Positions 12,951-25,900 of a stretch of 64,000 bases of DNA are shown one piece after another; positions within the stretch are counted from its first letter, which is position 1, and each line of letters begins with the position of its first letter. This stretch comes from Diphasiastrum complanatum. Taxonomy: Eukaryota > Streptophyta > Lycopodiopsida > Lycopodiales > Lycopodiaceae. The stretch covers positions 12,734,399 through 12,798,398 of the forward strand of contig CM055095.1 in the NCBI GenBank assembly GCA_029204225.1, read 5' to 3'. The notes beneath the pieces are model-generated. The model was not told where the DNA came from. It was given only the letters and a program-made list of their open reading frames with translations, and ran no database searches. A program made the position numbers and the translations under genes.

Positions 12951-15112
12951 GAGGCCCATTGATCTTGAAAGCCTCCATTCTTGTGATTATAATTGATATT
13001 GTGTGCTGAAGCCTGACCTTCGAGCAATTGAGCACTTTGGAGCACTAGGCAACCATTTGGATTGGGCACACACGAGCAATTGCGTGAAGCTTTGGGAGCC
13101 AATTCTAGGTTGGAGAGCTGATGGATATCGCACGGTTGGGTGTGATCAGAGGGCAAGCACCATGATGGGTGTTTTGCTAGAGATCTACTACAGGGGACAC
13201 TGATGGCGAGGACTTCAGGGTGTGCTCATTTGGGAGTACAGGATGGCATTACAGCAGGGGGCCAGTTTTGGACATTGGCATCGATGGGGAGGCATCTACC
13301 ATCACGGGCGTGGATAAGCTACCTATAGCTTTCATGCATTTGGTTGTATTTGCATGAGTCTAGGCTTGGCACAAGTGTCGAATTTTCCATGGTGCAGATT
13401 CTCAGGTGGTGAGATCATGGGAAAGCCTAGAGGGAGTCACTCAAAGCCATATACCTCAGTATGATCAGGGAGACAGTAGTCTCAGGATCCCATGAGCGGC
13501 GACTCATGGATGAGCTTGCATTGGCATGGTGTCGGGTGGCACATAGCCAGGGAAAGCGACACTACTAGGAGTCAGGAGAGGCACAAGTGATGCTTCAGCA
13601 ATCGGCTTGGATAGCAGGGTGGTGACCTAGGGACGGGTCAAGCCTACTTGGAGGTAGGTGGCATGGAGTGTACCTGGGGTGGTACATATCCTGAGGGCAT
13701 GGAGTGCATTACTGGGTGATGTGGATCTAGCATGCCCATGGTTGTGAGCCAGTAGGGATGGAGATGGTTGCTCACGGTGTAACAGTTGATACTTTGGCGA
13801 GTGATCAGGTGAGCTGCATGGCTATATGCATAGTAGTCTCCAGGTTGGCATGACATGTTGTTGTTATCCATCATTATTTGGTAAGCAGGATGCAGTTATT
13901 TGGTTAGATCCAATTGGAGTCTAGTTGCACTACAGGTGGACAGATTCTTGGGGAGCTATCAACAGGGAATGGATACTTAGTGATCAGATGGTATAAGGTA
14001 CATGGTTCTGGAGCTATCCTACCTGATATGCTATGGATCGTGGGTGAGTTGTTCATCACGATAGTGGATCTAGTTTGCATTTGCTTTGGCTTGGACGCCA
14101 TGATGGATACAATGTTGGTGAGATAGGCTCCTTGGTGGGAGGCCTATAGACTGGTCAAATCATAGTTGGCAACATCAAGCATGGGAAGTTGAGCATGCAT
14201 GAGATGTAGGAGAGGCAAATCATCATCAGTATCTATGGGATATGGGCGAGCTACTCAGGTATAGCCTATGGTGAGGTTTGTGGTCATTCATTCAGTGAGT
14301 CCTTGGTAGACTCTTGTGCTTGGAGCATGGAGAATTGATGGAGATCAACTTTCAGGACTTATTGGACAGTTGGATATGCTTGGACGTGAGAGCATCTTGT
14401 TACAGGTGCGGGCCATGGTTGGAGACCTGATTTGGTGACCAGTGGTGTAGCAGTGGATCTACAAGTGGCACAAGTGTTGGTACGACAGGATACCACTTAT
14501 GGGCAGGCCATGGTCATGTATTTGATGCTTCATCATTTGTGCTGGTTTGCATGAGTGTTTGAGGGCTTGCATGTTACCTTGTCACGGGAGTCTAGATCTG
14601 AGTCGGAGTTGTATGTGGTTGTGCATTTGCTACGCTTAGAATAAAGTAGTCATTTTATGCTCATTGACTTGTTGTTATGTCTGCTAGTTGTCTATCTGGT
14701 GAGGGTATAGTCTTATGGTGGCAGTAAGATTTCCTCGGGTTGAGCCTCAGTCGCTTATTTATGTCAACTTTACAGGTTTGTGCTTGTAAGTGCCTGATAG
14801 GATGTCAACCTAGCTAGATGGAGGATGTATGGTGGCAGTGGGATTTCCTTAGTTGAGCCATGTTGCTCATGTGGTCCACTTGTGTTTCAAGTTGGATGGG
14901 GACGAGTCACTTAGTCGAGAGTGTGATAGACTCTCTATATGAGCATTGTATTTGCATGATACTTTGTGTGTCAAACCTAGTGGTTTGTTGGTGTGCTTGA
15001 GTGTGAGTCAAGTACAGGGTAGCTTGGATATGCATAACATATTTTGGGCACTCCAGAAATTGCTACAATTTGTATATCTTTACTCCTATGACATTTGAGC
15101 TTAAGGGAGAGA
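12950..15112 (+). mobile_element. Non-coding 3' remnant of an LTR retrotransposon
   Basis: G-rich, stop-filled sequence lies upstream of an LTR-like start and ends in a polypurine run (AAGGGAGAGAG, about 15102-15112), as expected just before a 3' LTR. Two related segments near 14715 and 14828 both carry TATGGTGGCAGT followed by GATTTCCT, suggesting an internal duplication. No protein domain could be read, so the assignment rests on position and the polypurine tract. Confidence 0.4.
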
Positions 15113-15929
15113 GTTGAAAATCAGGTTCAGTCTGATTCAGTTGTATAAGCTTTAAATGTGATATTGTGTGTACATTTAATTAGATTTATTGTATTTCGTT
15201 GTGTTCGGGACATGACCCACTATTGTCATATCAGTCGGGCACTAATCTCGTAGACGACTACTTGGGTTAGCCAGACATGAGTGATGTACGCTTGTACAGA
15301 TGTCGTTGTACACTATTTCACGACCAGGTACACACTTAGAGCTAAACTAGTCTTGTAAATATGGATTAGCTAAAACGATTCTTGTAAGAAACAAAAATGA
15401 TGTGTATAAATACATTTCAAGCTCTCATTTAGCAGTGTGCAAAGAGCGGAAGACTTAGAATTTCTGTTGCTCACCTTTTTGGCTGTAACCTAAATTGTTG
15501 CTCTTGTTCCATTACAAGAATTTTGATGTAATATACAAGCAACACTTTTTCATCATTTGTGTTTAATGTAGGTGTCTATGTGTTGTGATTCGATTACATC
15601 CTTCTACTTGCTTGTTGCGCTCGTTCACTCAATGTGATAGATCACGGACATCTTTGACTCCTCTGCATCTGTTCAGAGACCACGACTGTCTCTGACACCT
15701 GAGGAACAAGCGCAATCTTTCTGCACCATCATCCTTCATTCCGCATTGAACCTTCTGATTCAAATGGATTGACAGTAACTCAAAAACTCTTTGGTGGATT
15801 TGTTTTAATCGATCCTACATCAGGATCGGGAGCTGTTCTGCACTACAATTTCTTCTATTTCATTTCAGATCGATCAATTGGTATCAAGCATTTTGTTCTA
15901 TCCTACCAGTGTTCCGATCTTTCCATCAA
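15113..15929 (+). mobile_element. Putative copia-type LTR
   Basis: It starts after the polypurine tract at TTGAAAATCAGGTTCAG and ends just before a tRNA-iMet primer site. It holds a TATA-like GTGTATAAATAC near 15402. A gag ORF follows about 60 bp downstream of the primer site, so it serves as the 5' LTR of the downstream element. Exact borders are uncertain because no second copy was found in the window. Confidence 0.5.
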
Positions 15930-15942
15930 TTAGTATCAAAGC
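15930..15942 (+). other. Primer binding site (tRNA-iMet type), degenerate
   Basis: TTAGTATCAAAGC is a two-mismatch version of TTGGTATCAGAGC, the tRNA-iMet complement used by plant LTR retrotransposons. It sits between the putative LTR and gag. Confidence 0.55.
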
Positions 15943-15991
15943 CCAGTTAAATAAACCAAGAGGTTATTCTATTTAATCGATTACTATTAAC

Positions 15992-16720
15992 ATGTCTCTT
16001 ACTGGTAACACTTCATTTTCCTCATCCAACAAAGTTAGAATCATTGATAAATTCAACGGTTCCAACTTCTACATCTAGAAGTTAAAACTCCGGATTATGC
16101 TGATAGACATAGATCTTTGGGATGTTGTAGACGGCTCTGACCCAAAACCAGAAGACGTTGATCTAGAAGTAACTAAGGCATTGTTGTCTAATTTGTATGA
16201 CACTCAAGATGTAACCACTAGGTTGTGTACCTTACAAGGAAGTTCTTCACTCTTAGAATGTTTGATTCAACAGGCATCAGTTCTCAAATCAACAACTTTA
16301 AATTTTTACTAGATCAATTGTTAGATGTAGGATGCACTATTTAAGATGATGATGTTGTAATAACCTTGCTTTCTTCTTTACCAAAGTCCTACGAGCACTT
16401 TGTTGTGATGATCTCCACTCAACCTGACCTAATTCTTCAAAAGGTCATCAGTCATCTTCTTCAAGAAAAAATGTGGAGAAGAACCAGCGATCTTTCCGTC
16501 AAAGACAAATTCTTGGCTCTATATACCAAGAAGAAAAACAACGTCAAGGCCAAGAATCAAGTGCATAAGCATCAGTAGCAACAAAAGCCTCAAACTCATT
16601 CAGAGAGCAGTGGATCGTGCAAGAAGCTCTTTTGCAGATACTGTAAAAGGGAAAATCACGACATTAAGGAGTGTCGTATCTGCATCTACAATGTGGCAAA
16701 GAAGCAACAACAACAATAGC
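15992..16720 (+). mobile_element. Copia gag remnant
   Basis: The reading begins MSLTGNTSFSSSNKV and has the copia gag opening FNGSNFY. This is followed by a stop where Trp is expected (TAG for TGG at about 16075) and the typical LRIMLIDIDLWDVVDGSD. At about 16629-16679 a CX2CX4HX4C zinc knuckle (CRYCKRENHDIKEC) is readable. Several stops and frameshifts make it non-functional. No pol follows at once; the next recognisable copia piece is the integrase fragment near 20.3 kb. Confidence 0.75.
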
Positions 16721-17795
16721 CGACAATGCGACGGAATTTAAGAAGTTTATATTTGATGACAACAAACCATCTCAACAGTTAATGGCTTACAGTAGTAACA
16801 ACAAAGACTACAATTGCTAGTATCTGGATAATGTTGCTACTGTTAAAATCCTGTTAGGATCTAGTGCAGTATGCAGATCACATCAATCAGACACCATAGA
16901 CACTCCTCACAGACTCTCAAAGATGGCACAGCAAAAGCTTTATGTATAACAAAGAAAACTGTACATATAGGAACTCACAACCTGCATGAAAAAGACATAT
17001 GTCCTAAAATTGGCCTACCACCTGCCAAACTAAGGTCGGGTCTGATATGGCCAAATTTGACCCAAAAAACTTGAGACATACCCTCGAGTATAACATATAT
17101 TGTATATAACTTTGTACAAGCTAATTTTCCAAATGTGTGACTGTGAAATTTGTCAACATTTCCTAGCTAGTTTGAGGCCTAAATTGGCAATTTTTGTACA
17201 TAGTTTTGGATCTAACCTTTCACACATGTGAAAGAGGCCTAGATACTTTTATTTTAGTATATATTTCATATTAAAGAAGTCTTAAACTTCAGGACCTTCG
17301 AAATGACACCAAAATCATGTTATTTGGACATATAGGCCAAAATTGGCTATTTTAGGCTACTGGTGCCCTAAAATTGGGTCCTAGGTTCTAGAGAGAGGAG
17401 AGAGAGTCATCTCTCTCACCCATATTAGGCTGAAATTTGTGGAGAATAGGTTGGAGAAACTTATTGTATTGTTGAGAGAGATCAATAGATCATTGTCACA
17501 GTTTATTCCTCCATTGAGAGCATTGCTTTGTGTATTGTCTTCAAGCTTTTGTGTATGATCTTAAGAGGTTTCCAAAAGTGGTAGGCTGCTGTTGTAGGGC
17601 TGGTATGCTGTTGTTTTTGGCTGTCATCAGTATCTTTTATTAGTTTCTTTTGTCTCTTGAATGCTTTGTCAAGTTCATGTGTATCAAAGGTAGCATTAGG
17701 ATGCTTTGCCATTTCTAGCTTTTGTAGCTTGTTGTGCAAAGATCTTAGCCAAGTATTTTGGGAGTTTGGATCCATTCAAGATCCAGCTTTTCACA
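16721..17795 (+). mobile_element. LTR-like region of a further retrotransposon
   Basis: No coding signal. The segment ends ATTCAAGATCCAGCTTTTCA directly before an intact tRNA-iMet primer site, so its 3' part (about 17370-17795, with GAGAGAGGAGAGAG and a terminal-exon-like tail) is probably a 5' LTR. The left boundary is not defined. Minus-strand ORF 17503-17775 overlaps it and is not supported as a gene. Confidence 0.4.
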
Positions 17796-17807
17796 TGGTA
17801 TCAGAGC
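17796..17807 (+). other. Primer binding site (tRNA-iMet)
   Basis: Exact TGGTATCAGAGC, complementary to the 3' end of plant initiator tRNA. It is followed by a non-coding leader with no gag that I can read. Confidence 0.7.
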
Positions 17808-18367
17808 TAGTTGGCTGTTATTTTTAGGAAGGTTTCTATTTATGGTGATATTTGGATGTTTGATCAAGTTCTAGCATGATTATGCATTGCACTGTTTATC
17901 AAATCTTACTAACCTTTGTTTTGTGAGTTGAACTTGTGGATCAAAAGCATATTTTAGGTTTATTGAAGATCAAAGGCTGAGAAGAAGCTATTTTGGATCA
18001 GATCATAACACCTAATCATTTGTTGATTGTGAGGCTTGTGCATATTCGATACTAACAATGTTCTGTTCAATGTATTGTTGACAATCTCCACTTATGTGAA
18101 TGAACACTCTCTTTTATGGATGAACCTTCTCCTTAAGTGGATGACAAATACTCTTTGAGTGATTTTGTATTTCTCCAAAAGTCTGAGCAAAGCTCCCACT
18201 TGGATGAAAGATCCCCTTTTGGGTGAACAGATTGTCAACAATCTTTTGCATAAATTTTGGTGTACTTTGTTGAGCATGTAAGTAACTCTCCTTATGTAAT
18301 TTGATTGGAGCATTTGCTGGAAGGTTTTAACCATTATGAAAATGTGTTTTCAGGTTCTTAACAGGTT
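17808..18367 (+). other. Retrotransposon leader, no gene seen
   Basis: Downstream of the primer site. It contains short imperfect repeats of the type GTGGATGA...CTC TT near 18090-18220 but no domain. Confidence 0.3.
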
Positions 18368-18622
18368 AGAGGTATGTTCCATGAATAGATTAAACTTTAA
18401 AATAAAGAGAGACGTTGATCATTGAGGGAGAGAGTTAAAATAGCAATGATTGACTTATACAGTGCTTTCTAATTTTGACGGTACCACGTGTGCTCAGTTC
18501 TAGAATAATCGGGTCGTCTTTCTTTTATGAGCCCTTTGAGTACTCTTAAGCAACTTTATCTTTGTACTTGTTCATCAGTATGAATATATAGTTTGTGAGT
18601 GAGCTATTATGTTGTCTTGTCT
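18368..18622 (+). mobile_element. Copia 3' end plus LTR fragment, duplicate of 27108-27363
   Basis: About 255 bp are nearly identical to the end of the copia element at 27108-27363. Both start at GGTATGTTCCATGAATAGA, pass a polypurine run (TTGAGGGAGAGAG) and an LTR start at TTAAAATAGCAATGAT, and stay alike to GTTGTCTTGTCT. Since the same internal tail precedes the LTR, this is most simply the 3' remnant of a second copy. It could also be the left member of a repeat pair bracketing 18.6-27.1 kb. Confidence 0.75.
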
Positions 18623-18626
18623 AAGT

Positions 18627-18795
18627 TGAGGTGATGATGTGTGAAACGACGTACATGCATGAATGTCAATTACTGAAGTGAAGTGTGTGACCATCAAAAG
18701 TATCTGGTTGAGGTAATGATTTGTGAAATGGCAAACATGCATGAAAGCAAACCACTGAGGCAAAACTGTGTGACCATCAGAAATCTCTGTAATGA
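18627..18795. repeat. Imperfect tandem duplication, ~84 bp unit
   Basis: Two adjacent copies (about 18625-18709 and 18710-18795) share GTTGAGGT.ATGAT.TGTGAAA, ACATGCATGAA and GTGTGACCATCA. They have diverged by scattered substitutions. No function is apparent. Confidence 0.65.
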
Positions 18796-20300
18796 AAGTG
18801 TATCTCATTATCAGTTTTATTAGTCTCTGTACAGGTTCGGGTTCAAAACTTAGACCTTTTTTCACCTTAGAATGCCTCATTTTTCCTTGGGTGTCAATGC
18901 AACTATCACCTGACTCGACAATGCCATTGCCGATCATATGTGTGAGAGCATTCCTCCAAAACGCCACCTGACGTTGATCGGTTTGAACCCCAAGAGTTGA
19001 ACCTGATCACAATAATTTTTCACCTGTAATTGGCATACCATGCCTGCCTCTCACCTGCGATTGCTTGCCCTCTCAAAATTGTTGCCAATGATGAGTAGTC
19101 AAGTAGCCAAACTGCACTTTCATCGCCAAAACTAGCTTTCTCCACACAAATCCGCTATCACTCACCCCCATACTACATTTACTGCCTTCAAACACCTGTT
19201 ACCATGTTAGAAGTAAGTAATAATGATTTTGAAGCGATAATGCCTCATTGTACCACCCTGTAGCAGGTTTTACTAGCCAAAAATTGCCCCAAATTTGGCC
19301 CATACGATACCCAAATGGCAAATGTAACCCATCGCTAGATCACCCGTACTCCACTCGATGGAATGATGATGAAAACTCCCCAAATGTGTTTCTCATTGCT
19401 CAGTGTCGCTCTATCCACTGGCTCTGAGTAGCCAGTTTCAGGGGTCACTTTGGCCCAAGGATGGCCAAAAAATGTGCTCTCTAGTCTTAGTTAGGCACTT
19501 CCAAAAAATGCCGTTGCAAAATGAACTGAAGCTTCGCTTTGAAGTTTTTTTTAATGAAGAAATGTGATTTTAAAAATCAGGTCCTTTAAATGCACTTCCC
19601 ATTGAAGATTTTTAATGAAAAGAAAAATGCCTTTGCCCTTCAGGCCCCTTCATGGCCTCTTCACTCATCATCCAATGGCCACCACCCATCTTACGACCCA
19701 GATTGCTCCCCAAGCAATGTATCAAGGTCGTTCATCTCCATGGATCCAAATCCGATGGTTGTGGTTGATCTGGTGCGTTCAATCTCAATCCTTCATGCAC
19801 TACGCACTTACAGCCACTATGGGCTCCTTAGGATGGGCGTGCGCGAGCCTCCCTGTGTTCTTTTGTTCATCTCTCTCTTCACTCCTCCTTCATAGCTTAT
19901 AGCTATGGCTGTCTGACAAGATCCGATCCAGTGCACTAGGTTCTCCACGGCCAATCACGGCCTTCTCGCTACTAGGTTGCCCTCCTATTGCGCCAAGTTG
20001 TGAAGTTTTATAGCTCCAAAAATTGTCTTCTACAAAGACAGATCACCCTAGCTTGTGAAGAAAAGAGAATTTCTTGGATATTTTTCCACATTTTTCATTG
20101 ATTCTTCTTGCAACTACCTGCCTCATAGAGGTTGCCCTACCTCTGCCCTTCCGAAGAAATTTATGGCATTCAAATTGGTGTGGTGTTGCCTCCAAATTGT
20201 CTGCTCATTTGAGAAGGTTGCCAATACCTCATGAAGTCTAAAATTTTCAAAACTTCCACCGATTTCCACCCAATATGCACCTTGTAAATTGCCTTGGCTT
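18796..20300. other. Intergenic/repeat-derived DNA, no gene seen
   Basis: Open frames such as 19590-19895 have no domain and sit in simple C/T-rich sequence. Words like CCAAAAATTGCC recur here and near 22.8 kb, suggesting an eroded shared repeat. Confidence 0.4.
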
Positions 20301-20309
20301 CCTATTTTC

Positions 20310-20821
20310 CTCAGTAGAATGGAATTGCAGAAAGGAAGAACTGAACGCTACTCAATTCAGCCAGATCAATGCTACACCAATCGCACTTACCTGCGAAACT
20401 ATGGGCAGAAGCTACTGCCATAACCTGTTGTGTTCAAAACAGATCCAACACTAAAGCTGCCAATAACAGAACTCCTTATCAAGTATGGCATGGACACATC
20501 AGCCATTTGAAAATCTTTGTTTGTATATGTTTCGTTCATGTTCCTAAACAACTTAGGAAGAAACTGGACCAGAGATTAGATAAATGCATTTTCATTGGCT
20601 ATCCCAATGAACATAGAGCTTATAAAGTTTATGATCCATCCACCAACGTAACATTTGTTTCTAGGGATGTAATCTTCAAAGAAGATACATTCTATGACTT
20701 CAAACAACCATTTACAAATGATGTTGTGTCATTTCAATCTATTTTACACAACATAGAATCTTCCACTCATGATGTTTCTTCTATAGAATCTGCAGCTATA
20801 GCTACAAAAGTCGACAAGTAG
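20310..20821 (+). mobile_element. Copia integrase C-terminal fragment
   Basis: An open stretch of about 150 residues carries the end of the copia integrase core and the following GKKP-like region. It is preceded by a frame reading QNGIAERKN, the conserved NGVAERKN block. Readable blocks include SMLHQSHLPAKLWAEA, RTPYQVWHG, KKLDQRLDKCIFIGYP and KVYDPSTNVTFVSRDVIF. It stops at TAG 20819 with no reverse transcriptase after it. It is not the same sequence as the integrase in the 22976-27363 element. Confidence 0.85.
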
Positions 20822-21238
20822 CCAACAACACCTGTCACCAGACCAGACCAAGCGAGTAGAGAGGATATGATGCAAGCACCTCCCCCATTGTAATCTATTC
20901 TTCTTTCTTCTTGCTTGTGGTTAAAGTAGGGTGGTTAGCTAGATGTAGTTAATCTAGGTGTGGTTAGAGTAGGAGGAGGGGAGGTTTTGCAAGCTAACTT
21001 CGCAAGGGAAGCACTATTTCCTTGGGAACAAATCAATGCATGACATGTGAACCAAGGCAGCTACAAAGTAGTAAAATTAACACAAAAGTGGAAAAACATT
21101 GTAGGGCGAGTAATAAACATGTCAAACAATAATCAAACATCGGCATGCTGCCATATACAGCTGGCCAAACAACTACAACATCCATAGCTATTGTATCTAC
21201 AAACATCAATGCAACAATTGAGTTGATGATGAATGAGT
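20822..21238. other. Non-coding interval, no gene seen
   Basis: Contains short direct repeats of TGGTTAG.GTAG. near 20920-20980. No domain. Confidence 0.35.
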
Positions 21239-21310
21239 TCAAGAAACTTGGTCAAAAATACCATATGCAACTAGAGAAGATGCAGTCACAGTTCGATGCA
21301 AAGTTAAGCA

Positions 21311-21643
21311 TTGGAAGTTGAGCATAATGCCAAGATTGATAAAGCAAGTGATAAGATGGCTAAAACATTTCCTAGCAAAGAAAATGTTTGGTGTGAGATA
21401 AGTGCTGGAAATCACATCATAAATGAGTGTCCATCGATGAAAAAACGTATGACTGATATTTATTGTCATATATGCAATTCTTCTGGACATGAGACAGCTT
21501 GTTGTTTGTTTGATCCTCGAGATATTCAACAAATATATCCTAAATTCCAGTTTAGAGATCCAAAGGGACATGATGCTAAGGCCCATGGTCTTGGATTTCC
21601 GAAACGATTAGTCTTGCTAGCTCCTCTAGTACAACAAATATGA
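21311..21643 (+). mobile_element. Retrotransposon gag fragment with zinc knuckle
   Basis: The 110-residue ORF has a CX2CX4HX4C knuckle (CHICNSSGHETAC) preceded by a half-eroded one (WCEISAGNHIINECP, first Cys pair damaged). Double knuckles of this kind occur in plant retroelement gag proteins. No protease or RT follows. The ORF start is arbitrary because the fragment is broken on both sides. Confidence 0.6.
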
Positions 21644-22975
21644 TGGAACCAGAACCTTCGATTGGTAATGACTTGTGGAATTACAATACTTTCACGACAG
21701 TGAAGAGTGAAAATCCTTCAAGGTGAAGAGTGATAAATTTTACAGTTTTTAGGACAATAATGATTGTACTTTACAATCATAAAGAGTTATTGGTTGCTTA
21801 ATCAATGAATCTATCAAGTTCTACACATTAGATCTTGATCTAGATTCACTACACTTGGATTTAAGCAAGAGCAATGGATCAACACATCATTTTTCTAGTG
21901 AGAGCGGCTTCACACGTGTGGAGTACTGTCCACTGTACGGCCTGCACCTGAAACAACAAGTACAATGGTACTAGATAGCAATCATGCATAAAAATCACAA
22001 GACAAATGACTAGAAATCTCACAAAAGTGTAGAGTGCAAAAGTCTCATCATTTTTCTTAGCAAAATGATGATCCTTTTATGGATCAAGTACATCCATGAG
22101 TCTGGTACAATCCAGAAGGCCTTCACACGTGTGAAGAGTGCCACATCACTCAGATCTATCCATTTTATCCATCCTTGATCCTTATCCAATAGTTGACCTT
22201 CTAGAATATGACTAAAATCCAAAAAGCTAGTCTCCTAGAATATAGGAATATTCCCTACAAAATAGGATCTAAGGAAAATGGTCAACTCTTATCTTCTAGT
22301 ACTCTTTACACACGTGTGAACATCCACTTGCCATGTGGGAGCATTTACTCATGCACATGCAAGGAAAAGCTAATTTGTAGGTGACTAGTCAACTTAACTA
22401 AAAACTAGTCATTTCATGTTCACACTAACTAGAATGATACAAAATCAATTTGGATATATACAAACATGAAAAGTACATCCTTTCACACGTGGGAACAGGC
22501 TCCACACGTGTGAAATCATATCATCAACATATTCTAATGTTTGATCAATATTTACATGAACCAATGTCAAGTGAGAAGTGACAATTTTCAACAAAAAGAC
22601 AGTTCAAAAACTCAAAGTGCCCTTATTTTCACCTCCTTTAGCCTATTTTGGCCAAACAAAAGGCTATAGCCTCCAAACAAAGGGCACCCTGACTATACCT
22701 GCAAGTACGATACTTCAAAACAGAGTGATTGCCATGGAGAAAGTGTTTGAAATGCGCCAAAAGTGATTTCACCATTCCATTGGGCACGTAGTCAGGAGTT
22801 GGTGACGAGAAGCATTTCGGAAGGCCACGCCAGTTTGGCTTTCAATTTGGCGAAAGATTGGCGGGTGGCATGGTAAGCCAAAAATTGCAGGTCATTATTT
22901 TTTATTTTTGACATCACGGTTGGCTTCGACATACACTTTTTAGCCTACAGGTGGAGTTTCAAGCAGTTTGGAAAT
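21644..22975. other. Non-coding DNA with CACACGTGTG palindrome cluster; 5' flank of copia element
   Basis: No gene. Five copies of CACACGTGTG or its one-base variant occur at 21911-21920, 22124-22133, 22309-22318, 22484-22493 and 22503-22512. Each contains the CACGTG G-box core of bHLH/bZIP factors. No 5' LTR or primer site of the following copia element could be found here. Confidence 0.55.
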
Positions 22976-25900
22976 GGCAATTTTGGGTGATGCAAGTAAA
23001 CTTGATGGGGCTTCTAACTACAACATCTAGAAATTCAAAATGAAGAGCATTTTGATGGAGAAAGATTTATGGGACATCATAGCAGGTATTGAAGTCCGGC
23101 CAAATACCACTCCAGGTGACATGAGGGCCTTTGATAAAAAGGCGCAAAGAACATTGTCCTTGATCAACCTTTCAGTGAAAGACCATGTGATCGCCCATAT
23201 AAGTGATGCCACGACAGCTAGGAGAGCTTGGGAAGCTCTTAGAATGCAATTTCAAACTTGCAATCTAGCTCGAGCCATGTTCTTGAAGTTGAGATTGAAC
23301 GCAATCAGGATGGAAGAAGGCGAATCGGTGGGATCTTTCTTCACTAGGATAAAGGAGCTGAGAGATCAACTTGTGGCAAGAACTGATTAGAGATGTTGAA
23401 TTGGTACATACTACTATGAGTGGCATCTCGGAAGGTCTACAAATATTTGTGAGCGGCATCACTTCGAGGGAGAGATTGCCTACTTTTGAAGACTTCCACG
23501 GAATCATGTTGTAGGAAGAGCAACGCCGCGAGGTGGTGAAGTGAAGGCAAACCCCACAGGATGATCAAGCCTTGCTTGCTAAAGGCAAACAAAAAGGATG
23601 GAAAAGGATTCCTAAGAAATCCAAGGATGATGATGACGAGGGAGAATCGTCATCGAAGGTGAAAAAGAAGAAGAAAGGCAAATGTTACTATTGCCACAAA
23701 CCGGGTCATTGGGCACACGAGTGTTACAAGAAGAAACGGACATAAAGGCGGGAAAGGTGAAGCAACAAGGCAACATTGCCGAAGATGATGGAAAAGATGA
23801 CGAGATAAGTGTCTTCTCATCGGCATTGGCATTCCAGGTTGATTATGGTGCCAGATGGTTCATAGATTCTGGCACCACAAGGCATATGACCGAGAAACGC
23901 AATTGGTTTGAGAAATTCTCACCAATCCATGATGGGGACAAGGTCACACAAGCCAATGGGGAGGAATGCCAAATACAGGGTGTTGACAATATACCTGTGT
24001 AGTTTTCTGATGGTAAAATCAAGAATATCTCTAATGTGCTTTATGTTCATGGACTCAAAAAGAGTTTGATTTCTATTGGTGTAATGGCAAATCAACATCT
24101 TAACGTTGAATTTGTCAAGGATGGATGCCTTATGAAGGATATGAATCACAATCATAAGGTGGTGGCGAACGGTTATAGAGATAGTAACTGTGGTCTTTAT
24201 AAATTGGATGCTGCAAAACCAAGAGAATATGGTTTGGCTATCTCAACGGCATCTCAATCCAAGTTGTGGCACATAAGACTAGGTCAGTTGAACTATGGGA
24301 GCTTAAGATTGATGGCAAAGTTGAAGATAATAATAGGATTGCCAGTATTACAGGATGATCATCAGGCCAAATGTGAAGGATGCATCATGGGAAAGCATCA
24401 CAGGGAAACATTCAAGAAAAATGGAACTGCAAGAGCTAAGAAACCGCTAAAACTCATTCACAGCGACCTGTGCGGCCCAATGAAGACCATGTCATTGGGG
24501 AAAGCCTATTATTTTATGACTTTCATAGATGATTACTCTAGGAGGACATGGATTTAGTTCTTGAAGAAGAAATCTGACGCTTTTGCTCGCTTCAAGGAGT
24601 TTAAGACTTTAGTAGAGAACCAACTGGATGCACGCATCAAAGTGCTACAATCTGATAGAGGGGGCGAATACAAATTTGATGATTTTGAGAACTTTTGCAA
24701 GGAACACGGCATCAAAAGAAAATTCACACAATCACACACACTGCATAGTAATGGTGTAGCTGAAAGGAAAAGTAGGACTATTATGGAGAGTGCACGCTCC
24801 ATGATGAAGCAAATGGGCTTGACCGATTCACTTTGATCGGAAGCGTACAATGCGGCAACGTTCTTGCAAAACAGGAGCCTTACAGTTGCGGTTCCAAATG
24901 TGACTCCCGAAGAAGAATTTACAAGAATAAAGCCAAAAATCAACAAGTTTTGTGTCATTGGATGTAGGGCCTATGTACATGTGCCAAAGGAGGAGCAAAA
25001 GAAACTTGATGCCAAAGCAATCAAGTGTATCTTTGTCGGTTATGATGAGAGGACGAAGGCGTACAGTTGTTTTGATCATGTAATGAACAAGATTGACATA
25101 AGCAAAGATGTGATCTTTGATGAGATGCATAGGTATGAAGATGAAGACCATGCAGGTGATGAAAGCATCAAAAGACTTCCCACAATCTTGGAAGAAGAAA
25201 ATTAAGAGGATGCTCCACAAGATGATGCACATGAAGACGAAGATCGAGGGGGTGAGTATGAGAAGACACCACCTATCCAAGAGCCTAGGGGAAGGTACTT
25301 GCCGATAGAAGCAGTAAAGGAGAAACCAGTTGGAAGTAAAAGACATTACTTGGACACTCCTTGGGACGCATACTCTCCACAAAGTGTATCACCTGAGTCC
25401 AAGATACCAAAATGGTATGAAAAGATCATGAAAGACGCAAAGCTAAATCAACCAGGAAGTGAGAAGATCAGCGCGGGAAAGGAAGTCTGCCGATCGCTAT
25501 CATGTAAACTATGCCCTAATGAGTGACATTTTGAAGTGTAGAGAGCCATCAACCTTTGATGAGACAAAGGATCACAAAGAGTGGCAAAGGCCAATGGAAG
25601 AGGATATGGAGTCCATCCACAGGTATGATACATAAGAGTTGGTTGATCTACCACTTGGAAAGAAACCCATTGACAACAAATGGGTGTTTAGAACAAAGTT
25701 TCATGCGGATGGCATGATAGCAAAGCATAAGACACGCCTAGTAGTAAAGGGCTATGAGCAAAATAAAGGAATGGACTATGAAGAGACATTTGCTCCAGTG
25801 TCTAAGTGGACTATGCTACGTCTTATCATTGCCTTAGCATCTCATTTTGGGTGGAAGATCCATCAAATGGATGTGAAGTCCGCATTTGTGAATGGTGACT

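Noticed and set aside
13644..14126. Several 65-76 residue ORFs on both strands
   Set aside because: No domain; region looks like non-coding retrotransposon 3' sequence.
17503..17775. Minus-strand 90-residue ORF, basic and Lys-rich
   Set aside because: Lies in the probable LTR just before a primer site; composition reflects T-rich plus strand.
17796..17807. tRNA-like words TGGTATCAGAGC as tRNA genes
   Set aside because: These are primer sites complementary to tRNA-iMet; no cloverleaf or A/B boxes around them.
18575..18967. Minus-strand 130-residue ORF
   Set aside because: Overlaps an LTR fragment and a tandem duplication; no domain.
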